Positions 49,646 through 59,954 are shown, numbered from the stretch's first letter. The stretch is DNA of 64,000 bases from Robertmurraya sp. FSL R5-0851 (GCF_038002965.1 NZ_JBBOOE010000001.1:4197001-4261000); one strand, 5' to 3'. The notes: generated from the letters alone by a model not told the origin. Made by a program: numbers and translations.

Positions 49646-52162
49646 CTAGTCTAAGCTTCCGCAGCAGTTTTTATACTTTTTGCCGCTTCCACAGATACAT
49701 GGGTCGTTACGGCCGACATCCATTGCCTTGGTTACGGGCTTTTTCTTGACTGCTTTTTCGCCGTCTTCCTTCGGGTTTACTGCTTGGCCCTTGGCAACCT
49801 CTTGACGCTCTAGGTTGTTTCGGATTTCTGCCTTCATAACGTACTTCGCTACATCCTCTTCGATGGCTGCGATCATGCTTTCGAACATCGCAAAGCCTTC
49901 GTGGTTGTATTCGCGAAGTGGGTCGATCTGACCGTACGCACGTAAGTGAATTCCTTGACGAAGCTGATCCATGGCATCGATATGGTCAATCCACTTCGAG
50001 TCAACGGCACGAAGCACAACCACTTTTTCGAATTCACGCATTTGCTCGAATGAAAGCTGCTCTTCTTTTTCGTCGTAGCGCTCCTTCACTTTTGCAAGAA
50101 TTAATTCTGTCATAGCCTCTGGCTCTTTGCCTCGTAGGTCTTCCACCGTTACGTCACCTTCGTGAAGAAGATTTCCGTTCACGTAGTCAATGATGCCTTG
50201 CAGGTTCCACTTATCACGATCCTCAAAGCTTGGTGTATGAACTTCAACGCTACGGCTAACAACCGTTTCGATCATTCTCTCCACGATTCCACGCAGATTC
50301 TCAGACTCAAGTACTTCATTTCTTTGCGTGTATAAAATTTCACGTTGCTGACGAAGAACATCGTCATAAGATAGAAGCTGCTTACGTGCATCGAAGTTGT
50401 TTCCTTCTACACGTTTTTGTGCCGATTCAACAGCTCTGGATACCATTTTACTTTGGATCGGCTGTGAATCGTCCATGCCAAGACGTGTCATCATCGCCTT
50501 CATATTGTCAGAACCGAATCGGCGCATCAGCTCGTCTTCCATAGAAAGATAGAACTGTGTGACCCCTGGATCTCCTTGACGACCCGAACGTCCACGAAGC
50601 TGGTTATCAATCCGACGGCTCTCATGGCGCTCCGTACCAATAACGGCTAATCCGCCAACCTCTTTTACCCCTTCACCAAGCTTGATATCCGTACCACGAC
50701 CAGCCATGTTGGTAGCGATCGTTACCGCACCCTTATGACCTGCTTCAGCAATGATTTCTGCCTCGCGCCCGTGGTTCTTCGCGTTTAACACATTATGGCG
50801 AATACCTTTTTTCGTTAGGTATTTGGAGATTAATTCAGATGTTTCAATCGCAACGGTACCCACTAGAACGGGTTGGCCCTTGCTGTTACGCTCAGCAATA
50901 TCTTCTACAACCGCACGGAATTTCCCGTCCATCGTTGCGTAGATTAAATCGGCACGGTCATCACGAGCAATCGGACGATTTGTTGGAATCACAATAACAT
51001 TCATATTATAAATATTACGGAATTCCTCTTCCTCTGTTTTCGCTGTACCCGTCATTCCTGACAATTTTTCATACATACGGAAATAGTTCTGGAACGTAAT
51101 CGTTGCGAGCGTCATGCTCTCGTTTTGAACCTCAAGACCTTCCTTCGCTTCAATCGCTTGGTGAAGACCATCGCTATAACGACGTCCCTTCATCAGACGA
51201 CCTGTAAACTGGTCAACAATCACGATTTCGCCGTCCTGCACCACATAGTCCACATCTAAATGCATACTTGCGTGTGCCTTCAGCGCTTGTCCGATATGAT
51301 GGTTCAACGCTACGTGACGAATGTCGAATAAGTTCTCGATGCCAAACGCGCGCTCTGCTCTATTGATTCCGTCTTCCGTCAGCTGAACACCCTTGGTCTT
51401 TTCGTCGTACGTGAAGTCTTCTTCTTTTTTCAGCGTACGAACGAATGCATTCGCTTGGATATAAAGAGCCGTCGACTTTTGAGCTGAACCAGAAATGATC
51501 AATGGTGTACGTGCTTCGTCAATTAAGATCGAATCCACTTCGTCAATAACCGCGTAGTAAAGCGGACGCTGTACTTTTTGCTCTTTGTACAGAACCATGT
51601 TATCGCGAAGATAATCGAAGCCAAGTTCATTGTTCGTAGAATATGTTATATCACAAGCATACGCAGCTTGCTTTTCTTCTTTTGAAAGGCCGTTTGTGTT
51701 TAAACCTACTGTTAAGCCTAAGAACGTATAAAGCTGACCCATTTCTGTCGCGTCACGGCTTGCCAAGTATTCGTTCACCGTTACGACGTGAACGCCTCTA
51801 CCAGATAGGGCGTTTAAGTATACAGGCATGGTAGACGTTAACGTTTTCCCTTCCCCTGTCTTCATCTCGGAAATGTTTCCTTCATGAAGAGACGCGCCCC
51901 CCATGAGCTGAACAGGATACGGGTAAAGCCCAAGTACACGCTTGGCTCCTTCGCGCACAACGGCAAACGCTTCAACAAGCAAATCATCCAGTGATTCGCC
52001 ACCTTGATAGCGAGACTTGAACTCGTCCGTTTTAGCACGAAGCTCGTCATCGCTCAACGCTTCCATTCTTGGTGCCAATTTTTCAATCTCTTCACTCAGT
52101 TTGGTTAGGCGTTTTAATTCTCTTTTATTTGGATCAAACACTTTATTTAACATTCCAAGCAT
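49646..52162 (-). CDS. secA: Preprotein translocase ATPase SecA
   Basis: Drives Sec-dependent export at SecYEG. The 838-residue length fits Bacillus SecA. Walker [11 protein letters not shown], Walker [19 protein letters not shown], helicase motif [17 protein letters not shown] and the [11 protein letters not shown] motif are intact. The C-terminal zinc SecB/ribosome-binding tail [17 protein letters not shown] is present after a flexible linker. It lies upstream of prfB, as in B. subtilis, but separated by a tandem repeat and a terminator-like hairpin. Confidence 0.97.
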   Translation of the reverse strand: MLGMLNKVFDPNKRELKRLTKLSEEIEKLAPRMEALSDDELRAKTDEFKSRYQGGESLDDLLVEAFAVVREGAKRVLGLYPYPVQLMGGASLHEGNISEMKTGEGKTLTSTMPVYLNALSGRGVHVVTVNEYLASRDATEMGQLYTFLGLTVGLNTNGLSKEEKQAAYACDITYSTNNELGFDYLRDNMVLYKEQKVQRPLYYAVIDEVDSILIDEARTPLIISGSAQKSTALYIQANAFVRTLKKEEDFTYDEKTKGVQLTEDGINRAERAFGIENLFDIRHVALNHHIGQALKAHASMHLDVDYVVQDGEIVIVDQFTGRLMKGRRYSDGLHQAIEAKEGLEVQNESMTLATITFQNYFRMYEKLSGMTGTAKTEEEEFRNIYNMNVIVIPTNRPIARDDRADLIYATMDGKFRAVVEDIAERNSKGQPVLVGTVAIETSELISKYLTKKGIRHNVLNAKNHGREAEIIAEAGHKGAVTIATNMAGRGTDIKLGEGVKEVGGLAVIGTERHESRRIDNQLRGRSGRQGDPGVTQFYLSMEDELMRRFGSDNMKAMMTRLGMDDSQPIQSKMVSRAVESAQKRVEGNNFDARKQLLSYDDVLRQQREILYTQRNEVLESENLRGIVERMIETVVSRSVEVHTPSFEDRDKWNLQGIIDYVNGNLLHEGDVTVEDLRGKEPEAMTELILAKVKERYDEKEEQLSFEQMREFEKVVVLRAVDSKWIDHIDAMDQLRQGIHLRAYGQIDPLREYNHEGFAMFESMIAAIEEDVAKYVMKAEIRNNLERQEVAKGQAVNPKEDGEKAVKKKPVTKAMDVGRNDPCICGSGKKYKNCCGSLD

Positions 52163-52351
52163 TTAGAACGCTCCTTTTTGGTTATGGCTATTATGTATAA
52201 ATTCGCCAGATTGCTTGGCGAACCCTTCGTCATTCAAATGTTTACCTATTATTTTATCACTTTTGGGTAATCAGTGCCAATAAGAGCGAGAATGTGATAC
52301 TAATGCTCTTTTCTTAATCTATGGAACAGAGTTTCCGCAGAAAAGAACAAC

Positions 52352-53440
52352 CTACTTTAAATACTCATCCTCTTCTAGTTCAATCTGCAAGTCTTCTAAA
52401 ATCATCGCACGGAGTTCTCGTAATTCAGGAGTGAGCGTGGTCTTTAAGTCCCTGACAATTCTTCCAAGACTAGCCGCAGAAACGTTCGTCTCTAAGGCAA
52501 ACTCATTAATCGTCAAATCAACTAATGGATGAACCTCCATCGCCACATACTGAACTGCCGCCACGTACACAGACTTGCTTTTCACCTGCTTTGGCTTGAT
52601 TTGACAATAACGATTCCAAAGCGCGATTCCCGTTCCGGTTAGTTCTGGTGGTGAACCATAGCTCTTAAACTCTTGGACCAACAACTCGGCAATCACCTTG
52701 TGAACAGGGAGTGGCCAATTGAAGTTGTCGATGTTCACTTCGGCTGATAAAAATTGAATTTCGTTCATCACATAAAGGAGCTGATTTTTCAAAAACTCGA
52801 TGGGGTCATCGTATTTGCTTTCAGCAAACTCCTGCTTAATAAATTCTTCATCCCTTTGATCTGATTCCCCTTCAAGGTCAAAGAATGTCGGGAAAAAGAT
52901 CCACTCCTCACGATATGGAACGATAAATCCGAAGATGAAGGAGTTTGGCTCAGCAGCTGATGGCTGAAGAAGCTTAATTTGTAGATGCTCATCGGTCAGC
53001 GTATCCTTCATTGTTACACTAGTTGGCGTCAGCTCAAGCATTCTCCCTGCAACCGGACGAGGGCTGTGCCAAGAAGCGACGATGTCTCGTAAACTTGCTC
53101 TTGTGACTGTTTTATCACGATGATGGATGAAGTCCTGTAAAAACGTCATGTTTTGGTCCACTTGTTTGAAAAGGGCGAACCATACGGTATGAATAAAGCC
53201 AAAAAACTCAATTTCCTTTTCATCATCAACAAGTGCAGGAAGGACATACCGATCAAAATCCTCGTCAATTTCATCACCGTACATATAATCCACATCACTG
53301 ATGACCTTTGCTTGGATTTGCTCAATCTCCCGTTCTATTAATGAGTTAATCGAAATGGCTTCTTTTAAGCCACAACATTTTTTATATTTTTTCCCGCTCC
53401 CACATGTACATGGTGCATTTCTATTATATGAAGCTGCCAT
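52352..53440 (-). CDS. SEC-C motif protein, function unknown
   Basis: Start at 53440 ([24 protein letters not shown]) with AAGGAG 6 nt upstream. The 362-residue protein opens with a SEC-C zinc motif (CxC-x8-CC) almost identical to the SecA tail encoded by the next gene. The rest (about 30-360) has no recognised domain; it is acidic, soluble and mostly helical, and near the C-terminus VDLTINEFALETNVSAASLGRIVRDL looks like a helix-turn-helix. A role in translation or export quality control is possible because SEC-C binds ribosomes in some proteins; this is inference. Confidence 0.75.
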   Translation of the reverse strand: MAASYNRNAPCTCGSGKKYKKCCGLKEAISINSLIEREIEQIQAKVISDVDYMYGDEIDEDFDRYVLPALVDDEKEIEFFGFIHTVWFALFKQVDQNMTFLQDFIHHRDKTVTRASLRDIVASWHSPRPVAGRMLELTPTSVTMKDTLTDEHLQIKLLQPSAAEPNSFIFGFIVPYREEWIFFPTFFDLEGESDQRDEEFIKQEFAESKYDDPIEFLKNQLLYVMNEIQFLSAEVNIDNFNWPLPVHKVIAELLVQEFKSYGSPPELTGTGIALWNRYCQIKPKQVKSKSVYVAAVQYVAMEVHPLVDLTINEFALETNVSAASLGRIVRDLKTTLTPELRELRAMILEDLQIELEEDEYLK

Positions 53441-53459
53441 TCGGTTCTCCTTCTTTATC

Positions 53460-53558
53460 AAGGCTCTTTTCTTAAACTTTGTTGTTTTGGAGATAAAAAA
53501 CGCTTAACCTGAGCTACAATACATAGCACACTATACTCCAATGGTAAGAAAAGAGCTT
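53460..53558. repeat. MITE-like element, copy C (short palindromic form)
   Basis: Ends AAGGCTCTTTTCTTA and, inward from the right, CAAGCTCTTTTCTTA, plus inner TTTGGAG/CTCCAA arms, making a ~99-bp hairpin-forming element. The left 31 nt match the right terminus of copies A and B (AAACTTTGTTGTTTTGGA). It starts 20 nt upstream of the SEC-C gene start codon. Confidence 0.7.
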
Positions 53559-53728
53559 GCATTCTTAATTTCAAGCACAAAATAGCTTGTTTCCACGTTA
53601 AAATCGGCTTTTAGATTTTAACAACAATCTATGTGAACATAGCCTTTATCCAAATCTCTTACCCTTTAGTGTAAACGATTATGGAGGAATACAAAAGGGA
53701 TTGTGGAGAAAATGGGTCGTGTTTTTCT
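53559..53728. other. Non-coding stretch between MITE copies C and B
   Basis: AT-rich sequence without a convincing gene or terminator. TTTAGTGTAAACGATTATGG near 53664 includes a partial cre-like TGTAAACGATTATG (12 of 14), not placed near a gene start. Confidence 0.4.
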
Positions 53729-53936
53729 AAGGCTCTTTTCTAAAACATTGTTTCTATAACACACTTTTTAGGAAAGTAACAAATATGTTTCAACAGCCAA
53801 TCAGAATATTTTCATCCTTAGAAAAGAGCTACTCTCCACATTGTCCAATAAACCCAGCGTTATGCGGGGAAAAATCCGGCTTTTGGGATTTTTCCAAAAC
53901 AACAAACTTTACGAAAACAGCCTCTTATAAATAAAA
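53729..53936. repeat. MITE-like dispersed element, copy B
   Basis: Near-identical to copy A, from AAGGCTCTTTTCTAAAACATT through CCAGCGTTATGC and AATCCGGC to the terminal AACAAACTTTACGAAAAC and TTATAAATAA. No coding capacity. It ends right beside the terminator of the DUF1028 gene. Confidence 0.75.
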
Positions 53937-53962
53937 AGCACTTCTTGGCTAGGAAGAAGTGC
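53932..53962 (-). terminator. Terminator of the DUF1028 gene
   Basis: GCACTTCTT and AAGAAGTGC form a 9-bp stem with a 7-nt loop; the minus strand continues with TTTTTATTT. Confidence 0.8.
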
Positions 53963-53977
53963 CTACTATTAAAACTA

Positions 53978-54814
53978 TTACTTTTTCATATACTCCAGCA
54001 CGTCCAAATCAATTTTCCCACGCTCTAACTCACGCGCTTCAAAGTTCTCAGTATGTATATAACGAGTCAGAGCCTTATGTACGCTCTCCTCATCCACATA
54101 CAATTCCAAATATCCGTGACGTCTTAAACATGCGACCAGCTCTTCTTTCACATGCCCTTCAATCGCAGCCATACGCTCAAGTCTAGGAGGAGCAAAGTAT
54201 AGCTGCTGCAAACCAAACACGCGAATCAGCTCTTTAATTGGTTCCGGATGATCGTCGACACGAAGATCGATGAAGCGGTCATTGTATCCACCATAACCAC
54301 CCGCTTCCTTTACTACTAATAGGGCCGCAGATTGCTGACCACGACTGTCACCGCCAGCCTCTTGCCCGGCATTTAATGCGGCAAGCAAGCGTTCTGCCAG
54401 GGTGCCACTTGTCTCTTGAAACGTTTTGGCCATCGCTTGTACGGTCTTTTCGTCGACTAAAATATTGCCCTGTGCAGCAAAATGCTCGCCAGTGATTCCA
54501 CCGGCCCAGTCATAGCATTTTTCACCGGTAAAAGTAGCAGCATTCCCGTTCGCATCGATCACACCAACCTGACGCAGATCCTTGTCCTCATCACGTGAAG
54601 TAATGATTTCGATCACCTCTTCCGCTGACTTCCCTTCTGAAAACAACTGTAGTGCCTCTGGACCATAGGCCGTATTCGCGTAAGACTGCGTCGCAACAGC
54701 ACCTACCCCAGCCTTCGCGAACGGAACCACGGCTCCCACTCCTAAAAACTTCGACTGCACCGCAATTCCCCATTCTTTCTCCTTTGGGTCATAACCTACG
54801 ATTGAAAACGTCAT
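53978..54814 (-). CDS. DUF1028 family Ntn-hydrolase-like protein
   Basis: A 278-residue protein. The main domain (1-~205) is DUF1028: MTFSIVGYDPKEKEWGIAVQSKFLGVGAVVPF at the start, GVGAVATQSYANTAYGP and GGDSRGQQSAALLVV. The family has an Ntn-hydrolase fold, but its substrates are poorly known. The remaining ~70 residues are a C-terminal helical extension typical of the longer members. No signal peptide. It is followed on the same strand only by the MITE copies and preceded by the chromate transporter pair. Confidence 0.88.
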   Translation of the reverse strand: MTFSIVGYDPKEKEWGIAVQSKFLGVGAVVPFAKAGVGAVATQSYANTAYGPEALQLFSEGKSAEEVIEIITSRDEDKDLRQVGVIDANGNAATFTGEKCYDWAGGITGEHFAAQGNILVDEKTVQAMAKTFQETSGTLAERLLAALNAGQEAGGDSRGQQSAALLVVKEAGGYGGYNDRFIDLRVDDHPEPIKELIRVFGLQQLYFAPPRLERMAAIEGHVKEELVACLRRHGYLELYVDEESVHKALTRYIHTENFEARELERGKIDLDVLEYMKK

Positions 54815-54915
54815 GTGTCTGCCTCCTTACGTTTCTAATAAGGTCAGTCAGCACATGAAGCAAGCCTTTGTTGCACTAGTAACACCAGCTTGTGGAATGT
54901 GCGACTGATCCTGAC

Positions 54916-55446
54916 TTATCCCAAAAATACCCCACCATAAACAAGCGCACCCGCTATCACATAGGCAGGATGAACCTTCAGCCTTTCCATCAACACAAAG
55001 GCAATGACACCAATCCCAATGGTTTGCCAAATACCCACTCCTTCATAAGAAGAGAAAAAGAAATCATACGTCATCACCCCTAAGAGGACAGCAATGACTG
55101 GTCGCACCAATATGGTAAGTCGCTTTACCTTTGGTGATTCCTTATATTTCATCAATAAACCGAGTAAGGTGACCATCAAAATTAACGACGGTGCCACCGT
55201 AGCAAATACAGCAACCACGGCTCCGAAGATACCACCCACTTCATAACCAATATACCCGGCCATTTTCGTCGCAATCGGTCCTGGCAGTGCATTCCCTAAC
55301 GCGAGCACCTCACTAAATTCATTAACAGACAACCATTCATACCGATCGACCACTTCATTTTCAACCAGTGGAATCGAAGCTGGTCCCCCACCATAACCGA
55401 GAATTCCCGGAATAAAAAACGCCAAAAACAATTGCCAATAAATCAT
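54916..55446 (-). CDS. Chromate transporter half-subunit 2 (ChrA family)
   Basis: A 176-residue CHR-domain protein with five to six membrane helices: FLAFFIPGILGYGGGPASIPLVENEVV, then ALGNALPGPIATKMAGYIGYEVGG (each signature is typical of the family). Short-chain CHR proteins work as heterodimer pairs that export chromate. Its ATG overlaps the stop of the other half-gene as ATGA, so expression is coupled. It resembles B. subtilis YwrA/YwrB. Confidence 0.9.
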   Translation of the reverse strand: MIYWQLFLAFFIPGILGYGGGPASIPLVENEVVDRYEWLSVNEFSEVLALGNALPGPIATKMAGYIGYEVGGIFGAVVAVFATVAPSLILMVTLLGLLMKYKESPKVKRLTILVRPVIAVLLGVMTYDFFFSSYEGVGIWQTIGIGVIAFVLMERLKVHPAYVIAGALVYGGVFLG

Positions 55447-56012
55447 GCGGACGTCTTCTCCTTTTCCTTAGACTTCTCAGGATCTTTTTTCAATAATGCA
55501 CTGAGTAATAAAGCAAAAATAATGATTGCAGGATGTACATTTAAAAATTGAAGCAGCACAAGGCTCACTACAACAAAAAGAAGAGTCCAACCCCAACCGA
55601 GACTAGAGCTCGATGATTTTTTTACAAAATCCCAAGTTAATGTTGCGAGCATCACCGCAACGACTGGCACCACGGCCATCGACATCCCTCGCACCCATGG
55701 TTCGTCTTTGTAGGTATTTAGTACATTTAGCAAAATAATCATGAAAAAAATACTCGGTAAAATCGAGGCAAAAAGGGCATTTAAAAGTCCTAACACACCA
55801 CATACACGATACCCAATATAACCAGCCATCTTCGTATTAATTGGCCCTGGCAAGGCATTGGCCAGGGCCAAAATATCGCCAAACTCATCCGAATCCATCC
55901 ATTTGAATGTATCGACAACTTCCTTTTTCACAAGAGGAATTGATGATGGCCCCCCACCGTAGCCCAGAATTCCTGAGCGGAAGAAGGCGATAAATAACTG
56001 TCTGTGCTTCAT
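55443..56012 (-). CDS. Chromate transporter half-subunit 1 (ChrA family)
   Basis: A 189-residue CHR-domain protein, sister of the next gene: FIAFFRSGILGYGGGPSSIPLV and LALANALPGPINTKMAGYIGY. It ends in a charged tail (KKDPEKSKEKEKTSA). AGGAGGAATG is its ribosome binding site. The pair is transcribed away from the divergent BMP lipoprotein gene. Confidence 0.9.
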   Translation of the reverse strand: MKHRQLFIAFFRSGILGYGGGPSSIPLVKKEVVDTFKWMDSDEFGDILALANALPGPINTKMAGYIGYRVCGVLGLLNALFASILPSIFFMIILLNVLNTYKDEPWVRGMSMAVVPVVAVMLATLTWDFVKKSSSSSLGWGWTLLFVVVSLVLLQFLNVHPAIIIFALLLSALLKKDPEKSKEKEKTSA

Positions 56013-56126
56013 AACATTCCTCCTAAATTATCAAAATTCAGATAGTTTCATCATACCAAATTTATGTGTTTTCGTTAACCGTTTATTTCGGAATTCGAGA
56101 TATTCACAAAATCGAAACATTTTACT

Positions 56127-56152
56127 TAAACTTGTCGAATTTTGTCCGATAC
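56127..56152 (+). promoter_or_regulatory. Candidate SigD promoter of the BMP-chemoreceptor operon
   Basis: TAAA (56127-56130), 14 nt, TCCGATAC (56145-56152) matches the SigD consensus TAAA-N15-GCCGATAT at both boxes with two mismatches in the -10. SigD control would tie this lipoprotein gene to motility. Confidence 0.55.
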
Positions 56153-56188
56153 ATAAGAGGTATGTACAACCTAGAGGAGGACAGCAAC

Positions 56189-57163
56189 ATGCTAAAAAGA
56201 ATATTCTTATTGTTCCTAGTCGTGAACGTTTTAAGCGCATGTTCACTCGGAGCACAGAAAACAAAGACAGAAAAAGAATACAAAATTGGGATTCTTTTAT
56301 CAGATAGTGGACTTGGAGACGAGTCCTTTAACGATTCGGCGTTCCGCGGCCTAGAACGTGCTCGCGACGAATTTGGAATATTATTTGACTATAAAGAAGC
56401 TCCAGACGGGGACTTCGAAGAAAAACTAACCGAACTTGTCGAGGAAGAATATGACCTAATTATCGGTCTTGGTTTCTCTGTTAAGGAAGCGTTGGAGAAA
56501 GTGGCAAAGGAACATCCAAATCAGCAATTCATGATTATTGATGAGGTTTCCGAGCTTGAAAATGTCGTATCCCTTACTTTTAAAGAGTATGAAGGAAGCT
56601 TCTTAGTAGGAATGGTGGCTGCAATGAAGAGCACCACAGGTAAGATTGGATTTATCGGTGGCTTTGATGTGCCTGTCGTGAATCACTTTAAAGCAGGGTA
56701 CATACAAGGAGCCAAGTATGTCAATCCGAATGTAGAAGTACTGGTTGAGTATGCAAATTCCTTTGGAGACGCAACACTTGGTGGAGCGATTGCCGAGAAA
56801 CAAATCGCAGCTGGCGCGGACTTCATCTACCCGGCAGCTGGATTCACTGGTTTCGGTTCACTTCAGACCGCTCAAAAGCTTGGTAAATTGGCTGCTGGCG
56901 TGGATTCTGACCAATTTTTCGTAGCAGAAAAAGCCGTTACGACTTCTATGTTAAAAAATATTGACGTGGCCATGTACGATATCGCTAAAGAATTGAAGGA
57001 AACAGGAAAAATTGGTTCTTCCACGTATGTGCTCGGTCTTTCTGAAAACGGCGTTGGTTTAGCAGACATTCGTGTCGTACAACTATCAGATGCTGAGAAA
57101 AGCCAGCTTGAGGAAGCAAAAGAGAAAATCATTTCAGGCGACATTACGGACGAAATGGAATAA
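56189..57163 (+). CDS. BMP family substrate-binding lipoprotein
   Basis: Start at 56189 (MLKRIFLLFLVVNVLSAC) with GAGGAGG 8 nt upstream; an open frame extends further back but has no site. The 324-residue lipoprotein (lipobox VLSAC, Cys18) has the BMP/PnrA fold: GILLSDSGLGDESFNDSAFRGLERA, DLIIGLGFSVKEALEKVA, GFIGGFDVPVVNHFKAGYIQGAKYV, IYPAAGFTGFGSLQTAQ (binding-site regions). Family members bind nucleosides or act as regulators (Med). No ABC permease genes follow; instead a chemoreceptor gene lies 12 nt downstream, so it probably serves as a sensory binding protein. Confidence 0.9.
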   Translation: MLKRIFLLFLVVNVLSACSLGAQKTKTEKEYKIGILLSDSGLGDESFNDSAFRGLERARDEFGILFDYKEAPDGDFEEKLTELVEEEYDLIIGLGFSVKEALEKVAKEHPNQQFMIIDEVSELENVVSLTFKEYEGSFLVGMVAAMKSTTGKIGFIGGFDVPVVNHFKAGYIQGAKYVNPNVEVLVEYANSFGDATLGGAIAEKQIAAGADFIYPAAGFTGFGSLQTAQKLGKLAAGVDSDQFFVAEKAVTTSMLKNIDVAMYDIAKELKETGKIGSSTYVLGLSENGVGLADIRVVQLSDAEKSQLEEAKEKIISGDITDEME

Positions 57164-57175
57164 GGAGGGAATGAC

Positions 57176-58831
57176 ATGATACTTAGATCTCGCTTACTTA
57201 TCATCGCTATCATTCCACTTTTATTATCAACTTTAATTATTGGATTTATGATTTCTCAGCTAGTGAGCATGCAAAGCTCAGCTAAGGATGATGTACAGGT
57301 TTTATTATTGGTGGAAGGTATTCAAGGAGAACTGGTAGTTGCCAAGCAAGCACTCTCAAATTATACATTCAACCAAAGTGAAGCAAACAAATCAGAAGCT
57401 GTGACACAATTACAGAACATTGATGAGCAAATAGCGGCACTTACAAAAGTAATTAGAGTGGATGAGCAGAAAGAAACGCTAGGGAAAGTTCAGGAGAAGT
57501 TTAATGCCCTATCTTCTGAGGTGGATGCGGGGTTTGGAAGTAACGACCCATCGGCGATTAAAAGACAATCGATTCGTATTTCTGGTGTCTTAAATGATGT
57601 ATACCTGTTGGATAAACTGACCGGAGAATGGTACGACGAAATGCTTCAACAAACAGAGAAAAAGATTCAGTTTGTTGTTTTATTCTCGATTATTGCGATA
57701 GTTTTATTGATTGTGTTATCTAGTCTTTCGACTTGGTTTTTGGCCAGACGTATTGCGAAACCATTACGTGAAGTTGTGGAGCATGCGGTTAAAGTGGCGG
57801 ACGGAGACCTCACGGTAGAAGTGGAAGCAGTGAAGGAAGATAGTTCGTACGAGCTAGATCAGCTAAAATCTGCTTTTGCGTTAATGATTTCGAATGTAAA
57901 ACAAACCGTTCAATCGATTGAACAAGTCGGAGAACGAGTGACGGGCTTTACTGCTGAAGTATCTGGACATATGGTGAATTTGCGTGAAATCAGCAACCAG
58001 GTGGCTGTTTCAACAGAAGAGCTCGCTCGCGGAAGTCAATCGGTTTCAGAAGACATTCAATCTACAGCTGGCTCTATGGGTGCGATGAACGAGGAATTTT
58101 CTCATGTTCAGGATAAAACCGAGCAATCTTCACAAGCTGGTACGGCAGCGTTGGATTCGGTTCAAACCGGTCGAGTGTCGTTGGAAAAACAAGTTGAACT
58201 GGCTTCACAGTTATCGGAGTCAACCGATCATATTAAAACTTCAGTTGAAGGCTTTACGCAATTCGCAGGACAAATCGAGGAAGCAGCACGTTCCGTTCGT
58301 GAAATCGCGGATCAAACGAATTTATTAGCCTTAAATGCGGCGATTGAAGCAGCACGAGCTGGTGAGGCTGGAAAAGGCTTTGCTGTTGTCGCAGACGAAG
58401 TTCGTAAGCTAGCGGACGATTCCACAAAGGCAACGGAACATATCACAACGATGGTTAGCCATATGAAAAAAGGCATTGCGACGATTGTGGAAGCAACGGA
58501 GCTTGGGTATGAGTTATCCCATCAACAGCAATCTTCTATGAAGGAAACAGAATCTTCGTTTGAAGTGATTTCTTTGAATGTGCTGGCGATCAATGAGCAG
58601 TTGGATGCGTTGGTTAAGGGGATGAAAACTTCTAGTAGCATGAGTGCTTCGGTTATTTCTGCGATTGAGAATATTTCGGCCGTTACGGAGGAAACAGCGG
58701 CTGGGACAGAGGAGATTAGTGCTTCTACGGATGCTCAGCTTCAGGCGTTTGAGCAGGTGAATGAGAAGATGGGGCAACTGCAGGAACTTACTGTTGAGAT
58801 GAAGAAGGAATTGGCGAAGTTTCGGTTGTAA
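57176..58831 (+). CDS. Methyl-accepting chemotaxis protein paired with BMP lipoprotein
   Basis: AAGGAGGGAATGAC precedes the ATG. The 551-residue receptor has TM1 (7-27), a small four-helix-bundle-type extracellular domain (30-160), TM2 (about 163-187), HAMP (188-245) and the signalling domain with [20 protein letters not shown] and [13 protein letters not shown]. The 12-nt gap to the BMP lipoprotein gene suggests that it reads the ligand state of that protein at the outer face. A terminator follows at once. Confidence 0.93.
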   Translation: MILRSRLLIIAIIPLLLSTLIIGFMISQLVSMQSSAKDDVQVLLLVEGIQGELVVAKQALSNYTFNQSEANKSEAVTQLQNIDEQIAALTKVIRVDEQKETLGKVQEKFNALSSEVDAGFGSNDPSAIKRQSIRISGVLNDVYLLDKLTGEWYDEMLQQTEKKIQFVVLFSIIAIVLLIVLSSLSTWFLARRIAKPLREVVEHAVKVADGDLTVEVEAVKEDSSYELDQLKSAFALMISNVKQTVQSIEQVGERVTGFTAEVSGHMVNLREISNQVAVSTEELARGSQSVSEDIQSTAGSMGAMNEEFSHVQDKTEQSSQAGTAALDSVQTGRVSLEKQVELASQLSESTDHIKTSVEGFTQFAGQIEEAARSVREIADQTNLLALNAAIEAARAGEAGKGFAVVADEVRKLADDSTKATEHITTMVSHMKKGIATIVEATELGYELSHQQQSSMKETESSFEVISLNVLAINEQLDALVKGMKTSSSMSASVISAIENISAVTEETAAGTEEISASTDAQLQAFEQVNEKMGQLQELTVEMKKELAKFRL

Positions 58832-58832
58832 T

Positions 58833-58866
58833 AAAAAAGCGAGCAACTCTTAGTTTGCTCGCTCCT
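58833..58866. terminator. Terminator between the chemoreceptor and the Gfo/Idh gene
   Basis: GCGAGCAA and TTGCTCGC form a perfect 8-bp stem (58839-58846 with 58855-58862). The T-tract is strong on the minus strand (TTTTTTATTA) and weak on the plus strand; it separates convergent genes. Confidence 0.8.
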
Positions 58867-58874
58867 TTAATATA

Positions 58875-59954
58875 TTATTTAAATCTACCTGTAAAGTCCG
58901 TGCTACTTACATTGGTTAAAGGTAACTTAACACTTGTCCCTTCTGCAGCTGACTTATAGATAGCTAGTACTAGTTCTAGCGCTCTTCTTCCATCCTCAGC
59001 AGTTACATACGGCTCTCTATCATTTTTGATTGCATCGATTACGTCTGTATACAATGGTTTGTGACCAAATCCATATACATTCGGCGGGTTTTCTTGGTAC
59101 TCTTCTTTTACTTGCTCTGGATCATCTAATCCATCAGCAAAATGCCATTCTTCAATCAGATTAACTGATTTCCCTCCAGCTTTAACCGTTCCTTTATCAC
59201 CAAAAATATAAAGAGTTTCTTCTAGGTTCTTTGGATAGATATTTGTAGTACCTTCGATCACACCATAACTACCATTACCAAACCTTACAAGGGCAATACC
59301 AAGGTCTTCCGCCTCTATGAAACCATGCTTTAGGTTGTCTGTCATTCCAACAACTTCTGTGATCTCATCACCCATCATCCAACGAAGAAGGTCAATATTA
59401 TGGATACATTGGTTCATTAATGCACCACCATCTTGCTCCCATGTACCACGCCATGGAGCTTGCGTGTAGTAATCTTCGCCACGGTTCCAACGTATATGAG
59501 CTGTACCATAAAGAAGTCTGCCAAAACGTTCTTTCTCTACAGACTCTCTAATTTTTTGGATTGACTTATTGAAACGGTTTTGGTGACAAGCACTTACTTT
59601 AACATTCTTTTCCTTAGCTAAGGCGATAATCTGATCCGCTTCTTCAAGAGAAAGAGTAATGGGCTTTTCAATAATTAAGTTTACACCTTCTTCAATGCAA
59701 TCCAATGCCATTTGACCGTGTTTTCCACTTTCCGTACAGATTGCTACTAAATCAGGCTTTTCAACTTTAATCATTTCCTTATAGTCCGTATATTGAGGAG
59801 TAGAGGTCGGGAGATTAAATGTGGAAATGATTCCTTCCATATTCTCCTGCTTCACATCGCATAATCCTACAATTTCTAATTCATTTTCTATGGCAGCCGC
59901 AATATGATTTGGAGAAATTCTTCCACAACCGATTAACGCAAATTTTAAACTCAT
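58875..59954 (-). CDS. Gfo/Idh/MocA family sugar dehydrogenase
   Basis: Start at 59954 (MSLKFALIGCGRISPNH) with AGGTGG upstream. The 359-residue oxidoreductase has the Rossmann motif ALIGCGRISPNHIAA, the EKP motif (LIIEKPITLSLEEADQII) with catalytic Lys, and the HNIDLLRWMMGD motif in the C-terminal alpha/beta domain. Typical substrates are UDP-sugar, inositol or N-acetyl amino sugars; KVSACHQNRFNKSI resembles WlbA/UDP-GlcNAcA dehydrogenases, so a nucleotide-sugar substrate is possible. Single gene; no cell wall sugar operon adjoins it. Confidence 0.9.
   Translation of the reverse strand: MSLKFALIGCGRISPNHIAAAIENELEIVGLCDVKQENMEGIISTFNLPTSTPQYTDYKEMIKVEKPDLVAICTESGKHGQMALDCIEEGVNLIIEKPITLSLEEADQIIALAKEKNVKVSACHQNRFNKSIQKIRESVEKERFGRLLYGTAHIRWNRGEDYYTQAPWRGTWEQDGGALMNQCIHNIDLLRWMMGDEITEVVGMTDNLKHGFIEAEDLGIALVRFGNGSYGVIEGTTNIYPKNLEETLYIFGDKGTVKAGGKSVNLIEEWHFADGLDDPEQVKEEYQENPPNVYGFGHKPLYTDVIDAIKNDREPYVTAEDGRRALELVLAIYKSAAEGTSVKLPLTNVSSTDFTGRFK

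Noticed and set aside
54916..56012. A chromate transporter gene broken in two
   Set aside because: Each half has a complete CHR signature and its own start and ribosome binding site, and they overlap as ATGA; paired short-chain CHR proteins are a known form.
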